Assembly: GCA_963402885.1 (NCBI GenBank) | Contig: OY727094.1 | Location: 36,396,501-36,460,500 of the forward strand | Reading direction: 5' to 3' | DNA from: Antedon bifida | Taxonomy: Eukaryota; Echinodermata; Crinoidea; Comatulida; Antedonidae | DNA: 64,000 nt | Shown here: positions 30,301 to 45,300 of the stretch, piece after piece | Numbering within the stretch: the first letter of the stretch is position 1 | How the letters are laid out: the number at the start of each line of letters is the position of its first letter | Program-made: the position numbers and the translations under genes | The notes under the pieces: model-generated | What the model was told of the DNA's origin: nothing | Database searches by the model: none | Seen by the model: only the letters and a program-made list of their open reading frames with translations

Positions 30301-33300
30301 AGGTATTAACATTAAAAATAGCACATCAACATTTGACCAATCAGATAGTTGGATGTTTGGTTTGTTTGTTTGTTTATTTTTATACTGGGTGACCTCTTCA
30401 GTCAAAGACTGGTCTCCCAGAGGGCCCATTATGTTTGTATCTCAACCACTGGTTTATTCTGGGGAAATAAAAATTTAATATTACATGATATTGAATAACT
30501 TATTTAGTAACAATATTTCAAGTTGATTTTAGTTAACGATTTATGAGAAACATATGCACACTTTAGGTGAGTGTTGTTACCAGTAAATCTAGAATCTTCC
30601 ACTATTTAAAATAATGCAATAACAAGAAATATAGGCCATGTAATGAAGATTATTAGATAACATAGTTTAGAATGCAGTTTCATAATAGGTGAATTGACAA
30701 TATGGCTCTAAACACCTTCATTTTTGCAATAAAGCAAAATGCAAAAATAACAATGGTAACGAATGACACTTTTTGAAATGAAATGGATCACTTTGAGCAA
30801 TCAAATCTTTCAAAATTGACATTTCTTAATAAATTGTTTTGAATCACCATACAATGTTACCAGTTGGCATGGAAACAATTCACTTGTTGTCATGGATACA
30901 CATTCCATTTTGTGTTGGCTAGGAAACTGTAATGAATTGCATCTGAACAAACTTTCATTTCTCAATATTTTAATATAAATGATTACATTAGACTCCTTGC
31001 AAATGTTATTGTGGCTGCAGAATCACAGAAATAAGTGCACTATAGCTGATTACGGTTTTTAGATTTAAACAAAGTACCTACCTTTTTTGGTCACATGGTT
31101 GTTCAGTTCTAACATTAAACACATTTTAAAAGAAAATAAATACTAATCACAGGTAAACTATTGCTATACCTTAAAATGCAACAATTAATCAAACCGAATC
31201 TGTTAACAAATGAATAGGATTTCTAGGCAGAGCACAAACTGAACATAAATTTTCGTAATTTAACATTAAGTCAGGTAAGTGCTGATTAATTAGGTGTTCA
31301 ACTAATAAATCAATTTCAATGAGAGCGCTAAACATGAGGAAAAAAACTACAATAATGAGGTTGAAAAGAAACATTAATGATAAGAAACTCTTCAAAATTC
31401 ACTTTAATGAAGAGATGAATCTTTGAGTTTTAGTGTGCTATCATAAATCAAGGAATGTATGCAGTAATGTTTTAAACTATCAAGCAGAATAGCAATTACG
31501 CAGATGTTACAATCACATCACAGCGGTATACTATTGTTTTATCACACTCAACAGAGGTCATGAGAGTACATTTTATAGAGATATTTTTTGTCCAATTAAT
31601 TCCAATTTTTAATACTGCAAGAACAAAAAGAACATGCTAGGCTTCTAACCAGTAAAAAAAGATGGGCAGAATATTTACTGGTACATATGAAAAGAATATA
31701 TATATTTAAATCCAAAGGCAAAGTACTGAAAAAATGACAATGCTGGATCTCAATGGAGATACAAAATAAAATAAGCAAGATCAAGCTAAATCAAAACGAT
31801 AAAGTAAAACAGCCAGAAAAATTATCAGTGCAAGTGTATATATAAAGTACCAGTTCCATACTGGGTACAGTGATGGGTGTGATAACAATTTCCTTCCTTT
31901 TCTGATCAAGAAGCCTCATCTAAGTTCAGGTACTTAATGACCAATAATCTTTGTATTTTTTTTATCAACTATTTTAGGATATTTTATTATTTTTTATATA
32001 TTTAAAAAAAAAATCAACTGACACGAGATAAAAACCTCCACTAAAAAGTTGATAAACATGAAACATTAACAATATACAAAAATATTTAAAATGTGTTTAC
32101 AAATATGCCATCAGTCTACCATCCCTTTCGGCAAAAAATTTAGTTTTTTATAATTAGCATCTTCTGTCAAATTTTAAGAATAGACAATTTGTTAAATATT
32201 TTCTAAAATGCCAAATATGTATCTGAAGTGCTCTTAGCTATTTCTACATTTTTTTAATTTAGAAAGAAATATTTATAATGGATGTTTTTTATGAACTTTG
32301 TGACCTTCTCTCTTTATTGAAAATTTTTCTAATCTTGAATATTTTCTCATTAATACTGTTCATATTTTATAATTTGTCTTTTGACAAAATATGTATTATT
32401 TGCATTTAAATATTGCGCTTATTACACAAGTATAAAAAGCTCATCAGAATGAGTTGGCAATACACTTCCATAATATCCAGTTGTTACTGACAAATAATAA
32501 TAATTTTGATTAATAATTGCACAATAGGTAGAGTTTTTAATCCTTGGAAGTAAATCTATAATCTATAATAAATAATAAAAGTTAAATAAAGTACTAAAAC
32601 ATTATTTTGATGTAAAAATGTTAGTGTATAATAATTATCTTTATATGTCCACTCCAGAAGATGCTTAAATTATGCTATTTGACTGTATGTACAGTACAGT
32701 ACATTATTTAAAGAATATGCTGTTATGATTGGTCATTTAAGAGTAAACAAATCATAATTAGTTAATTATCATGAATTGTTTTGTCTATCAAGTTTAAGGA
32801 TACACACATTTTTACACACTTTCAGGCCTACCTGATGTTTTGACAAGTCATTTTAGATAATGATATTGATGATACAGACTGACTAAAAGTAAACATTACT
32901 AAATGCAAATGGACATCTCTTTAGTTCAATACAAACACTTACCATAATAAGCAAACACTTAAAGTCCATTAAACTGTTATCTTATTAGATATAATTATCG
33001 TTGTTGTCAACATTCATAAGAGCAATTTAAACATTTTGCTGTTTTTACACTATTACTAGTATATGGTTAACTAGACACAGGAACTATATCAACATTGAAA
33101 CTCAAATTTTATTTATTCATAAATTCCAGGGCAAAGTTTCTAATTGGTTAATAATGATAGAAGACATGAACCACTCATTCATGTGTTGTCGGTCATTGCC
33201 GGGATTACAAACAAAAAACATTATTGAGGAATGAAAGAACGAAAGCATGTCCCGACTTCCCTGCATGCACACAATGAATTGGTATCAGAATAAAAGTGGT

Positions 33301-36300
33301 GTGGTTTTGGCAAGGAAAGAGGAACAATCTCTGTGCAGGCTACTGAGTTGTCAAAGGCCTCTGTGAAAAAGTGGTCAGGTTGAAACCTTACCAACCGTAC
33401 TGGTGGCCACGGCCTTAGATATGACCTAACTCGATCGGTCAAATCTAAATCTCCCTATTAGCAAACGTTCATGTGTGAAACACCCATAGTGAGGTGTGTT
33501 GATAAATTGCAACGACACATTTGTGTTATAAATATCATCTGCAAATTATCAACATGAAACTATATTTGATTTTTATTGCTAATGATTTTTTCTTTCTAAA
33601 TAAACATTAATGAAAACTGTCAACAAATACATTATGATGAAATGATAGGCATTTTGTGGATTATTTTTCTTATAACACATTCAAATTCCATAACTTGGGG
33701 TTTTTAATAATGAATTATTGCTTTGTTTTTCATCTAAATTTGACAGTAATATCGATCACCAGCTTTACATTTCATACTTCACTGAAAATCTCACAACTAT
33801 ATATTTATCGCTTCACAAGTTACATTTTTTTTGATTGAAAAATTATTGATGTAGTTGAACCCATGTTCAGGGATTCAACTACTGCAGTTATAATATAGAA
33901 ACAAATCACAAACTTGCATTTTAAATTGTATACCATTCAATAATTCCAATTTGCATTTAAATAGATAAGTTTATTCATCAAAGTATTCATATTTATTTTA
34001 AAAAATTAAATTGACAAAATAAATTAATCGCTCAGAAACTGAGCGCTATACGTGGTAAAGTAGAGGCCAATATTGAAGATACCGATATATATGTTTTCTT
34101 GAAAAGCATCTATAGTATAATTGGTATATTAGTGTATTTGTCACAAAAATGAGAATGAAAATTGTGGACATTATCATACAAACAAACATACATATAGAGT
34201 ACAAAGCAAGCAATAAGTTAGCCTTGAAAACCTAATAGAAAAAATAGGCCCCTATATAGTATAAAATGATTGAAATATCAGACATAGGAATACAGAGAAA
34301 CAATGTAATCAATGGCAACATCATTACCATTAATCTAATTTGGGATGTGATTATACTATAGGTACTTGATAATAAAGGTAAAGAAACTAATTGCATTGCT
34401 CATTTGGGTTGAAGACATGATTCAACACAATTGATATACTTGCATGTAATAATATTAAATCAACTTGCTCTGAGTATTTAAAGATAAATTAGGAACAAAC
34501 TTATTTACATTGCAGTAATAAAATTATGTAAATCTCTGTTGACAGAGGCCATCAGCCAGTTATGAATGTTTTGTAGGTATTATAAATTTATACCTCCGTG
34601 GTTACAGTCAGTGATGTAGCCACAAGAAATAAAGTGGTGCAGTTTTCACAAGAAAGGGAACAATCTCAATGTTCAAGCCAAACTTATTTACATTGTAGAA
34701 ATAAAATTATGTAAATCTCTGTTGACAGCTACCTTTGACATCAGCCTGTTTATGAATGTTAAAAAATTACGAACTAGTCTATTTGTATTAAACCTCCATG
34801 GTAACAGTTAAAACAAGATACATCTACGTTACTGAACTCCAGTTAGCATAATACATTAGCTTGGGTTTTTTCTTTAAAATCATTATCAGGAATATCCCCA
34901 AGCCCATGTGAGTTGTATTTGGACTCAGTAGAACAATGAATCAAACCAATGTGTCTAAATATTGTGTTTTATTTTAGCTGTCAAATTTACAAGGAAACAA
35001 AAGGTAATAAATGTTAACCACTGCTGTTTCTCAACAGAATATTTCATGTTTTTCTGTTTTTGCATTAAAGCTTTATAAATTGACAACATATGAACCTTAG
35101 AGGAAATGCCAGGAGATACTCATTGATGTGCTGACAAACAGCAGTTGAGTCTTATTCACAAACAACAAGCTCTTTACTACACTATAGAAATGCATAATAA
35201 TAGCAGTTTAAGTGATGCGTTACCATGGTGAATGTAATCATATTTTGACTGCAAATTTTTTCAAGTGTCAAATTAGAACCGTGAAAAAGGAAATTTAAGA
35301 TTTGAATTATGATCAGTGCTGTCGTCCATTTGTAAATATTATGTATGAATGAAGAGTATACAATATTGATTATAATAACAAAAATTATAAATATCAAATA
35401 ATTTACAAAATTATCCTAATTATTATACATGTCCAATAGTATGCTATGTGTGTGTACTATTTGTGTAAGGTGTTTCAGAAAATATAATTCAACATTGCGA
35501 CATGCGAAATTGTATTATTGTATTTAAGGATGTACTGTAGTAGTACTGTGTTGATTGCACTGTATGCTAAATTGTTATTTTCAAGGTATATCTCGCTCTT
35601 CGAGGAGAAAGGGCTATTGTCAGTTTATCCAGGTAAGCTAGGCACAAAATAGACTGTTATTTTCAATGAAACCAGCGATAATATATTATCAGGAAACAAT
35701 TTAAGAGTGGCTGTATTTTAAATTATTCTCAATATTTTCAGAAATGTCTAAGTGCGTATACATATTAATATTGACTATGGTACTATCTATCATTTTCAGA
35801 AGTGATTGTAAAAAAAAATGACGAAGAAGGCCCTAAATGCATATAGTAATTAACGATTCTATCGTTACTGTAGTACTGTAATTTGAAATTTAGCTTGGAG
35901 GAATTGTGGATATTACATTCAAGCTGAAGTCATGGTAAGAGTATGAACCAGAATAGGAAGCAAAGAATACATGCATAGTTTAAAAGTCTTCTTTTAATCC
36001 TCTGGTAAAAATGGTAATTTGAGTAAATCAATAATTTACACATGAATGCAAAATGCAGAGCAAAAATTAATATCATAATGATTTTTGAAAACCTTTCTTA
36101 TTTCAAATAAAAGAAACTAATCAGCATAAATTTAATAAAAATGCACATTTTATTTTACTATTTTTTTTATTCTTACACTGGGAAGCCTTTTCAGTAGAAA
36201 ACTACTGTTCTCTCACAGTGCCCAGGAATATTGATATTTTCAAGCATTATAGTGTTTTTTTATGTAGTATAAATATATTTATTTTATTTTATTATATTTA

Positions 36301-39300
36301 ACTACAACGAGAGAGACACTGTCTTATTTATTATTTCTTGAAAATGTTGTGCAGAATGCCATCAAAGAGCAAGCAGTGTTTTAAGGCATATAACACATCT
36401 GCAGATGCAAATTTATTGTTAAAGAACAAAGAAAAAGGCAAAAAGATTTAGATACAAATAAAAATGTAGGGGCAACCATTTCAAATATACTGAGCAAATA
36501 ACTGAAGGAGGCTGTAATGCATGTGGCCAACTACTTGAAAGAAGAAGTACACATTAAAAGCTGATGGGGATTTTGATTAACAATAGAAAAAGTAATAAAA
36601 GATTTAGCCAACAGGTAGTAAATACTTTGTGTGTATTAAATGCAACAACAGAATAATTGTTTAAGACAGTATTGTAATACAACACAATGGAATTAAATGA
36701 CTGACACTTTCAATGCACTTTTACCAATGGTTTACAGTGAATTTTATTAACAAATTAGTTGTTTGTTAGCAAACATAAAATGCTATCAAATTTCTTGTTA
36801 CTCCTACATAGTTTGAGGAACCTTGTATTACAAAAGACAAAATCATACTGTGAGGAATAACTGGTTAAATACTAATAGTGGATATATAAATCCAATTACT
36901 AAAACCAGACAAATGAAAATAATATTCAGAGTATAGTAACAATTACTTAAAAATCCCAGATCAACTGCGCGTTGCACAGAAAACTGAATACGCCTACATA
37001 ATGTTATATAATAAAACTGGACATGCGTATACAGTTTTGAACATGAGAGCTTGTAATCAACAGAATTTATCTTAATAGTCAAGGAGGAAGGATTAGACAT
37101 ACATCTTATATTAGATTGGTCATGAAATTCACTGTGTGCGTACGCTGGATAGTATTATCTTTAATCTGTGCTGTAATTCACTATTCAGCTTATAGCGTAA
37201 TTCCAATACAATTATCACCGTAATTTAGATTAGAATGGTCTCATTAATGAATGAACAACTTTTGCTTTTTTGACGAGGAGCATCAAACTAACAGATTCTA
37301 ACAACGTCATGATAATTCAAGTACGGCTCAATTAGTGTCACCATAGAAACCGGTTTAGCAGTTGACAAATGTTCTTGTTTGTTGGCGAAGCATTACGAAA
37401 TGAAAAAAAAAAAAAGAATAAAAATATATATCTAATGGGGTTTTTCGTTTATCTCATGTTGGGAATAAAGAACAAAAGTAAGAAGCTGATACTCGTTTTG
37501 TAGCACATTAACCGTCAGATTTTAAGTCCGACAAACAACAAATGAGCTGCAAACGGCTTTTTGCATAACGTGACCTGCTTTTTCTTTCGCTTGATAATAC
37601 TTGTATTTATCGACATTCAGAACTGGACTGGCTGTCAGTCGAAAAGAAACCAACAAATCAACAACCAGATGTGATCTGCAACAACCAGGGATTGAAGTGT
37701 ATATCTCTTGCAATTTAATGCATTTTGTACGATACAATGTCATGTAATTTGTGCGCATTGATGCGCTCATCTTTCACAACATGATTAACGACCCATAAAT
37801 ACTTTCATGTATCAAAGCCGAAACGACTGCCATTACTATTAAAACATATAAATATCACTAATAAATATCATCTTATTCCTGACAACCTTGAGAATATAAA
37901 TAGATGCATCTGAAAATAAGCTGCATGGAATTAAATGACAGTTTGGAGTAGTTACTGGAGATAAATACACATTTTCTTTGGATTGTAACTCAAAGAGCAT
38001 TCTGTTTCCAAGGGAAAAACAACAACTTTATTAATTCATTGTGGGACTATGCTTAATAAATCTTGACTTATATTTTATGAGAAATACTGCTGAGTTCTTT
38101 TGATTTATTATTTATGTTTTTCTGACACATATGTTTTGCTTTTTGGATTTATTTTTCCTTTTTTTATATTTTCACATACAAAGTATCAAGTGAAAGCTAC
38201 ATAACACTATTATTATTATATTTTAATAAAAAAAAAGATTTGTTTGCTATTGGAACTTCTGAAAACATGTGATGCAAAAATATTGATTGGTTGTATTGTG
38301 TTTTTAAATATTAATCTCTTTTTATCACTGCAAAGAAAATTTGTTAAGATGATAAAAAATGAATATATTTTATAGATAAATATTTTAATGATCGCAACCA
38401 AAGTACAATTTAAATATTTATTACTGATGATTGATACTGTCTTTTCTTCATTAAATTGTTGGTACTTACTACCTTATCATAAACTGACAGATTACCAGAG
38501 ATTATACATCATGATAAAAATAAAATTGAAAGCGTAAGCATAATATTGACGCCACATCTTCTATGTTGCACCAATTTGTTGATCGTCAAAACTATCTCAA
38601 AATATCACAATCAATTTATAAGTATCATTTACAGAACTACAGGCAAAATTTATTTCAAATACTTGTACTAACCATTGCATTCTTAATCTACTTATCAGTC
38701 AATCCATCTACCATCTCTCCAATAAGTATATCTTAGGCTATCTACTGATTAATACATTGAGTGCAAAACTTATGCTGAACATGATAAGAAATTATGACAC
38801 AAATAGTTTCCAAAACTACTACAGTAAGTTGATTTAACTAAAGTAGACTGGTAGATTTTAGCAATGCTTTTTGACTTGATTCCTTGTCAACATATTTTGC
38901 CAGACTCTTTCAATCTCACCTATTTACCAATAAACGCTACCCAAGATGTAGCAAACTGCGGTTCGTTATGGATGCAACATAAAGGATGTACACTGAAGTC
39001 ATTTGACCAATCACACAAGTGATAGGATTATTCAAAATGTGACAGATCAACAAACAGTAACTAGGTACAGACAATATATGATATAAGACTGGGTACAGAC
39101 ATATACAATATAATGATATAAGACTAGTATAAATTTGTTGCATTGCAGACAGCATTCTGCAGTCATTGGCCTAGGTGATTTACTAGAAAATCCAGCAGAA
39201 TACCTTGTTACTACTGATCAATTACTAGTCTCTAGGGACACATCATTGATCCAGATCAAAATATATATATTCCATAATATCAATGTAAGAACAGATTTGT

Positions 39301-42300
39301 ATATGTAAAGTAATCACATCAATCACAAAATGTTTGCTTTAAAATAACATTGGTTAAATAAATGATAAGTTTAAATATTGTTACAAAAATCTCATGTTTT
39401 ATGTTAAGGGGGTTAAACTTGACAAGAATAATCTTTTTTTTACTTCCTATTGCCATCTTTTTAGTTGATGTTATCCGGTTTTTCTTGTTTATTTTTCATG
39501 GCAATAAAAGTGAATGAATAAGTGAATGAATGAATGAATGAATAATAAATGAAATAACCATTTTGCAGATGAAGAAAGAAACCAACAAAAGTTATTAAAT
39601 TGAATTAACTAATAACCAGTTACAAATAAATAGTTTAGTTTATTGTACCAAAGACTTAAATAGTATAACTACCAAAAAAGAAGCAGCGATCTAGCATCTA
39701 AATAACCCCAAAGGCAAAACTCAAATCTCATCAATCTTTAGCTTGTGGCAAGAAAATAAATCATATATCAAATCCAATATCACAGTGAAATATCTAGTCA
39801 GGGAACAGTGAGTAACAGTGCTGTTAAGAAACCGCCAGGCAATGCGAGCGACAGTGTCGTGTTAGTTTATGAAGTGACTATAACGCCACAGGGCAGTATT
39901 TACGCCACCTAAGAAAACATCCACTAAATGATTTCAACTCTTTCCAACATGACTCCTTCGCAGATGAGCCGAGAAAGCACAGTTTGAATGCAACTCGATA
40001 CCGAAATTAATATCATCACGGACATTTGAGTTTGCCGGGATGGAATTTGTTCGTTAAAATTTCCAATATAAATGAGTGTCAGCCCCTGAGGGCTTGCCCG
40101 GTGGTTTAAGTTATCTTGCTATTGTTTGTTCTTTGACTTGGTTTAGTCTGTGGAGGATTTAAGATCACAGGGAGGCTAATAACTCTCAGCTGAAAATAAT
40201 ATTTTCACCTGAATCTGAAATTAGGTCCATTTACGCAGCAAAAAACAGAAATATTTCCGACTTATGACTTCACGAAAGTTAAAAGACTTTGACATAAAAC
40301 AGTGACATTACTTTTAATATCATAATTTAATAACAAATCATTCTTTAGTACCAGTATCTTGCATTCTGAGAATGTCATGAAACAACATTTTTAGAACAAT
40401 ATAATAAATTAAATTGTTTTTAAAGACAATAAATATCAGCATAAAGTGTGATCTTAAAGTCAACTGTGGTCTTCTCTATAAATTTGAATGATAAACAAGT
40501 ACATGCTTAAGGTGACCAATGTTATTTTATACTGGCAAATGATAATCAAACGTGATACTTTTACTGACTGTTATTTAGAGCTTGGTTTACCCAATGTACA
40601 CAAAGTTGAGTTCAATTATTGTTTTAAGGGTAATATATTTTAAAATTGTTTGAATTCGATCAACACATTTTTGCCTTTTAAAGGGGACATTACAAAATAA
40701 AACAGTGAACATGAGTTGAATCATCCTCAATTTTGTAAAACGATCATTTCAAATGAAAAATAAACTATCATCATTAAGTTTCTCAATGATTTTACATTGT
40801 AAAATTCAACTAGTTTCCTCTTATTTGAAATGTCACATTGAAGAAACACACCGGCTCATCCTACTAAAAACATTAATATCATGCCAAGTTATTTTGTATT
40901 CAATTTTGAATCCCATGGCCTTATTATTCTCACTGTCAATGAATGAAATTGATGTGTTCTAGAAACGAAGACCCGCAGGCTCCACGGAACCAATCATCAA
41001 ACTGAGTATTCAAGATTTTTTCTATATATACTGTAAAATATATCAGGTTTATTTGTGAAGACGGGTCTCACCAAAGAAGTACGTAATCCCAAGAGACAGA
41101 CTACAATAAGTGGATAAAAATAACAACAATATTGTACTTGCAGTTTAAACCAAAAGCAAATTACAGCAACTGTTACATTAATAATAAAACAGTTTCACGC
41201 AGGAAACACTTTGAATAACCGAAAAATGTGTATTAGTTATTCATACACATTTAATAAACAATTGAAAGTCTTTAAATTATTGACAAATACTCAAAAGCAT
41301 TAGAAACATTGATATGTATGTATACTATGTAAATCAATGTTAATCTTCCACAATGTTAAGACATTAGTATGCATTTGAAATATATTGAATATTACTTGAA
41401 GGTAAAATTTCATTCAACTAAAATGTATATATGTGTGCTATTACAAAAAGTTGGTAACACTGAATCAATGTTGTTCTTTTTAGTCCAAACCTTTGAACTT
41501 TCAAATCATACAGTAGTTAACATACTGTATTCATGAAATAAATACATGCATTCATGAATCAATATTCAGTTTTGCTTTAATACTCAATTGTTATTCTTTT
41601 TGCAGAATAGTTTACTAAGCACGTTCACTCAGCAGGCATGCTGAGCACATGCCTTTCTCGCTAGCCACCAATTCATTATACTATCAACAAAGTATATCAT
41701 GAATAAAATATAAATTTCCACTTTATTTTACTTTAAACATGGACTGCAGTCTACTGTTAATCTAAGTATGAGAAATGTAACTTGTAGCTAAAAACGTTTT
41801 CTTATTTTGTGAGCATTAGGTGTCTTCTGACAGTTCACCCGCCATAATATTGATTGCTTAGCCTAGCTTAGGAAATTACACTTTTGTATAAAATAAACTA
41901 TTATTAGTCAAGGGCAAAAGTTGCATACTCAAAGATTAAGAATAAATAATAAATATATTAGTTTTAGTATTTTATGTTTATCTTAATATAAATGTAGCAT
42001 GGCTGGTCAATATAGATTTTTTATATTTTACACACTGCTATCACATTAATCAGCTGATTTAAAAATAGCTTGTATACAAATTGTGTTTCTTATTCAACTG
42101 ACTTTTATGTCTTAACAACATGTACAAGATATCAATAAAACTTTGATCTACTAAAATTTAAGATTGGACAAAACAGATAATACATCAGACTTGCTGATTA
42201 GAATAAGCTGCTCTGTAAAAATCAGCAAACCTTGTCGGAATATCTACACTAAAATCTACTGTTGCAAATGCACAAAACAGCCGTCGGCAGCAATACATCA

Positions 42301-45300
42301 ATATCACGATTTGTGTTATGAAAACTGATTGGTTCGTTCTTTTTAAAGCATTTGTAATCAACCAATAAAATCAATCATTTAAAATTGTGTAGGATTAATT
42401 ATTTTTATGAAAATGCACTTTTCAGTAGCTTGGAGTGATAATTTGTTTATTTTTAGATGAATTTGTTGCAGCTAATGAAAATTGCTGTGAAAATTGTGAA
42501 AATATTAAATTTATTTTGTAATCTAATTTGTGGTACAAGACTGCTAAAACATCAACATACCAGAGAATATAAATTATTTTAATACTTGAAAGATTGTGTT
42601 CATTATAAAAATCAGTTATGTAAATTTAATCTCATTTGCTTTTACAGTGCATCATATAATTTTATTATATTTAAAAAAGAAAGAAGAAACCCGACAAAGT
42701 CATTAATAAAGATTATTAACCTTTTTTGTATATATTCCATCTTGTACAAGGCAGTAAAACATTCATTAAGAAATTAACATGGTATCAACATATTTTAATA
42801 GTATTTTATTAGTTTATACCGCAAAGGAACAAAGTCAATTTTCCGGTTCAAATTGTTGGCATTATGGGTTTATAAATATTTATTTGTTAATAATAAATGT
42901 CATTAACATCTGCCTTCATCTAGTCGTCAATTACCGAACAATTTTATTTTTGCAACAATTTTATTTTTACTTTTTAGTTTCATTTGAGTGGTTACAACAG
43001 GATATGTGGATGAGAAATATAGAAATTGAAGGAAATACAACATCTGTGAACGGACAGCAACAACCACTGAACGAAATCTCAGATACAATCAAGCATATGA
43101 CGATTGTTGCGTATGCTTTGCAACTCATCCAAACAACATCCTCTCATCCATCAAAAAAACGACAGAAGACCGGCAGCAAGCAATTTGCCTGCATCTATTA
43201 AGAGGAGGCAGATAAAGTTGTTTTGTTGAGAGATGAGTATGATACTAAAAGAGGCAATTTCAGTCGAATCTCCTACATTACATAAATTAGGACAGAGCAG
43301 TATTTACATTGAGATTGTTAGATTCAGTCTTTTTTTCAATTATATTAATTATCTGTAGGATTTTAAATTCAAGAAATTCCAGACTACTTAAAGTTGATGA
43401 GTTTGCGGCTCAACTTAAAGCCTTTTAAAGGAGATCCAAGGTAAACCAGTCCTGAACCAGTTAAAAAGTTTGTGTGTTTACAGAAAGTAGACTTCATTTT
43501 CAATAACAAATATTTGATTGAACTCAAGCATGAAGTTAAAGTTAAAAAAAAAAAAAGAAAAAACAAGAAGAATACGGTTAAAGTTTAAATTAAAAAATAG
43601 AAAGAAAAAAACAATCCAGAAGCACATCTACAATACTGTATACTACTTGGTGAACAACTGGTTTTAAGTGTGCAAAGCGGATAAAAAACAATATGGATCA
43701 AATAGGATTAACAAAACCAGATTAAGATTTACAGATTAGAGATGTGGCTACAAATAGAAACCACAGGACACCTGTAAATACAAGGAAGGGATTAGAAAAC
43801 TTAATCTGAACTTACATTTCAAACAGACTTGACACATTAATCTGAATTCAATAATGTTCAACATATTGTCTCTAATTAGTCTTCACAGATACTCAATAAG
43901 TTGTAGCAGTAATATGTTCTTATTGTATTGTATTGACTGATCTTTAGCGTTGATAAGACATGACAAAGGTTTTATGTTGTATGTACACCGAGCATAGAAC
44001 TTTTACTACTCAAACTACGCTCACATTTTGGGACTATTTAGGTGACACGTTTCTTTAAATGAATATGGGAAAAAATATGTTTTATACAGTACTATGATAA
44101 ACAGCCAGTCAACGACCCATATTAAGGGTTGTGAAGGTGTCTTTAATATGGTTCTACTAATGCTTTATTTTATTAATATAAAATTGAAGAGTCCACCCAT
44201 AGCTTTTATCATCACATACACACACAGATAGTCCATGAACTAGCAATCTAAATGGATCATCTGAAACACATAAAGCCCAAGGAAGGCGTGATTGTGTAAG
44301 TTACAAACACCTACAGTGATAAATATTCTTTTTTTGACAAACACTAAGCAAGAATTATAATCCAAAAAGATTTAATTTAATTTGTCAGTTTTTACAGTTA
44401 TTTTGGATCAGAGTATATGAATGTGCACAACCTTACTTTATAATATTATTTTGCAAGTACAGTAATCATTAAATGGTGAAATTGGTAGTTAATTTTCCAA
44501 AAAATTACATAAAAAAAACATAATTATTATGTTTTTATTGCATGATTAAAATATACTTGGTCATTGACTGTAAAATCTTTTGAAACATTCAACCTTGTAA
44601 ATAAATTAAAATTTATCTGACTTCAGTCAAATTTAATACAGTATTAGTAAGCAATTCATTTTCTGAGGACCAATTTACATTATTTATGTTATGTTCAGTG
44701 CTTAATTTGTAAACAGTTTGTAATCAATAAGCTCTTGACTTTGACATTAAATGAACTTAATCCTTGGTAAATTCACATCATCATAATTTCACAAATCATT
44801 AATTTTGTATCCCATACTGAATAGTGTTATCATATTAATTGCTGTAATTGTCAATCTCTAGGCTGGCTCACTGACCAATACAAATTTTACAATTTGCTTT
44901 CTGGATTACCGCCGTTATAATAGTTTGTTTTTCCGGTACGAAATTAAATAATAGTTAATACTTTCAGAAAACAATCTGTTAAATATGATAATATACAATA
45001 AGTATACCTAAAAACAGATTCAATCTGGACAGTTTGAACATTACTATTTAGCATAAACAGTATTAACTTACTTAGCATACTTGTTTAAATAACACCCCCC
45101 ACCCCGTATTCCAATTGATTATAATAAACTGTTCGTTTAGAACGTAATACTAACAGAATTAAAATAGCACACATTTCCGAAATCCCTATTAATATTTAAA
45201 TTTAGTGTAAATTCTTTTTAAACTATACAAAGTAGGTTATTGTGTTAATGAAATGACCAAATTAGTACATCCTAATTAATTTCATAAGTTAGAGTATATA

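Noticed and set aside
36352-36450. Short ORF starting MPSKSKQCFKAYNTSADANL
   Set aside because: About 33 codons, ends in a stop and matches no family that I know; possibly an old transposon piece but unsupported.
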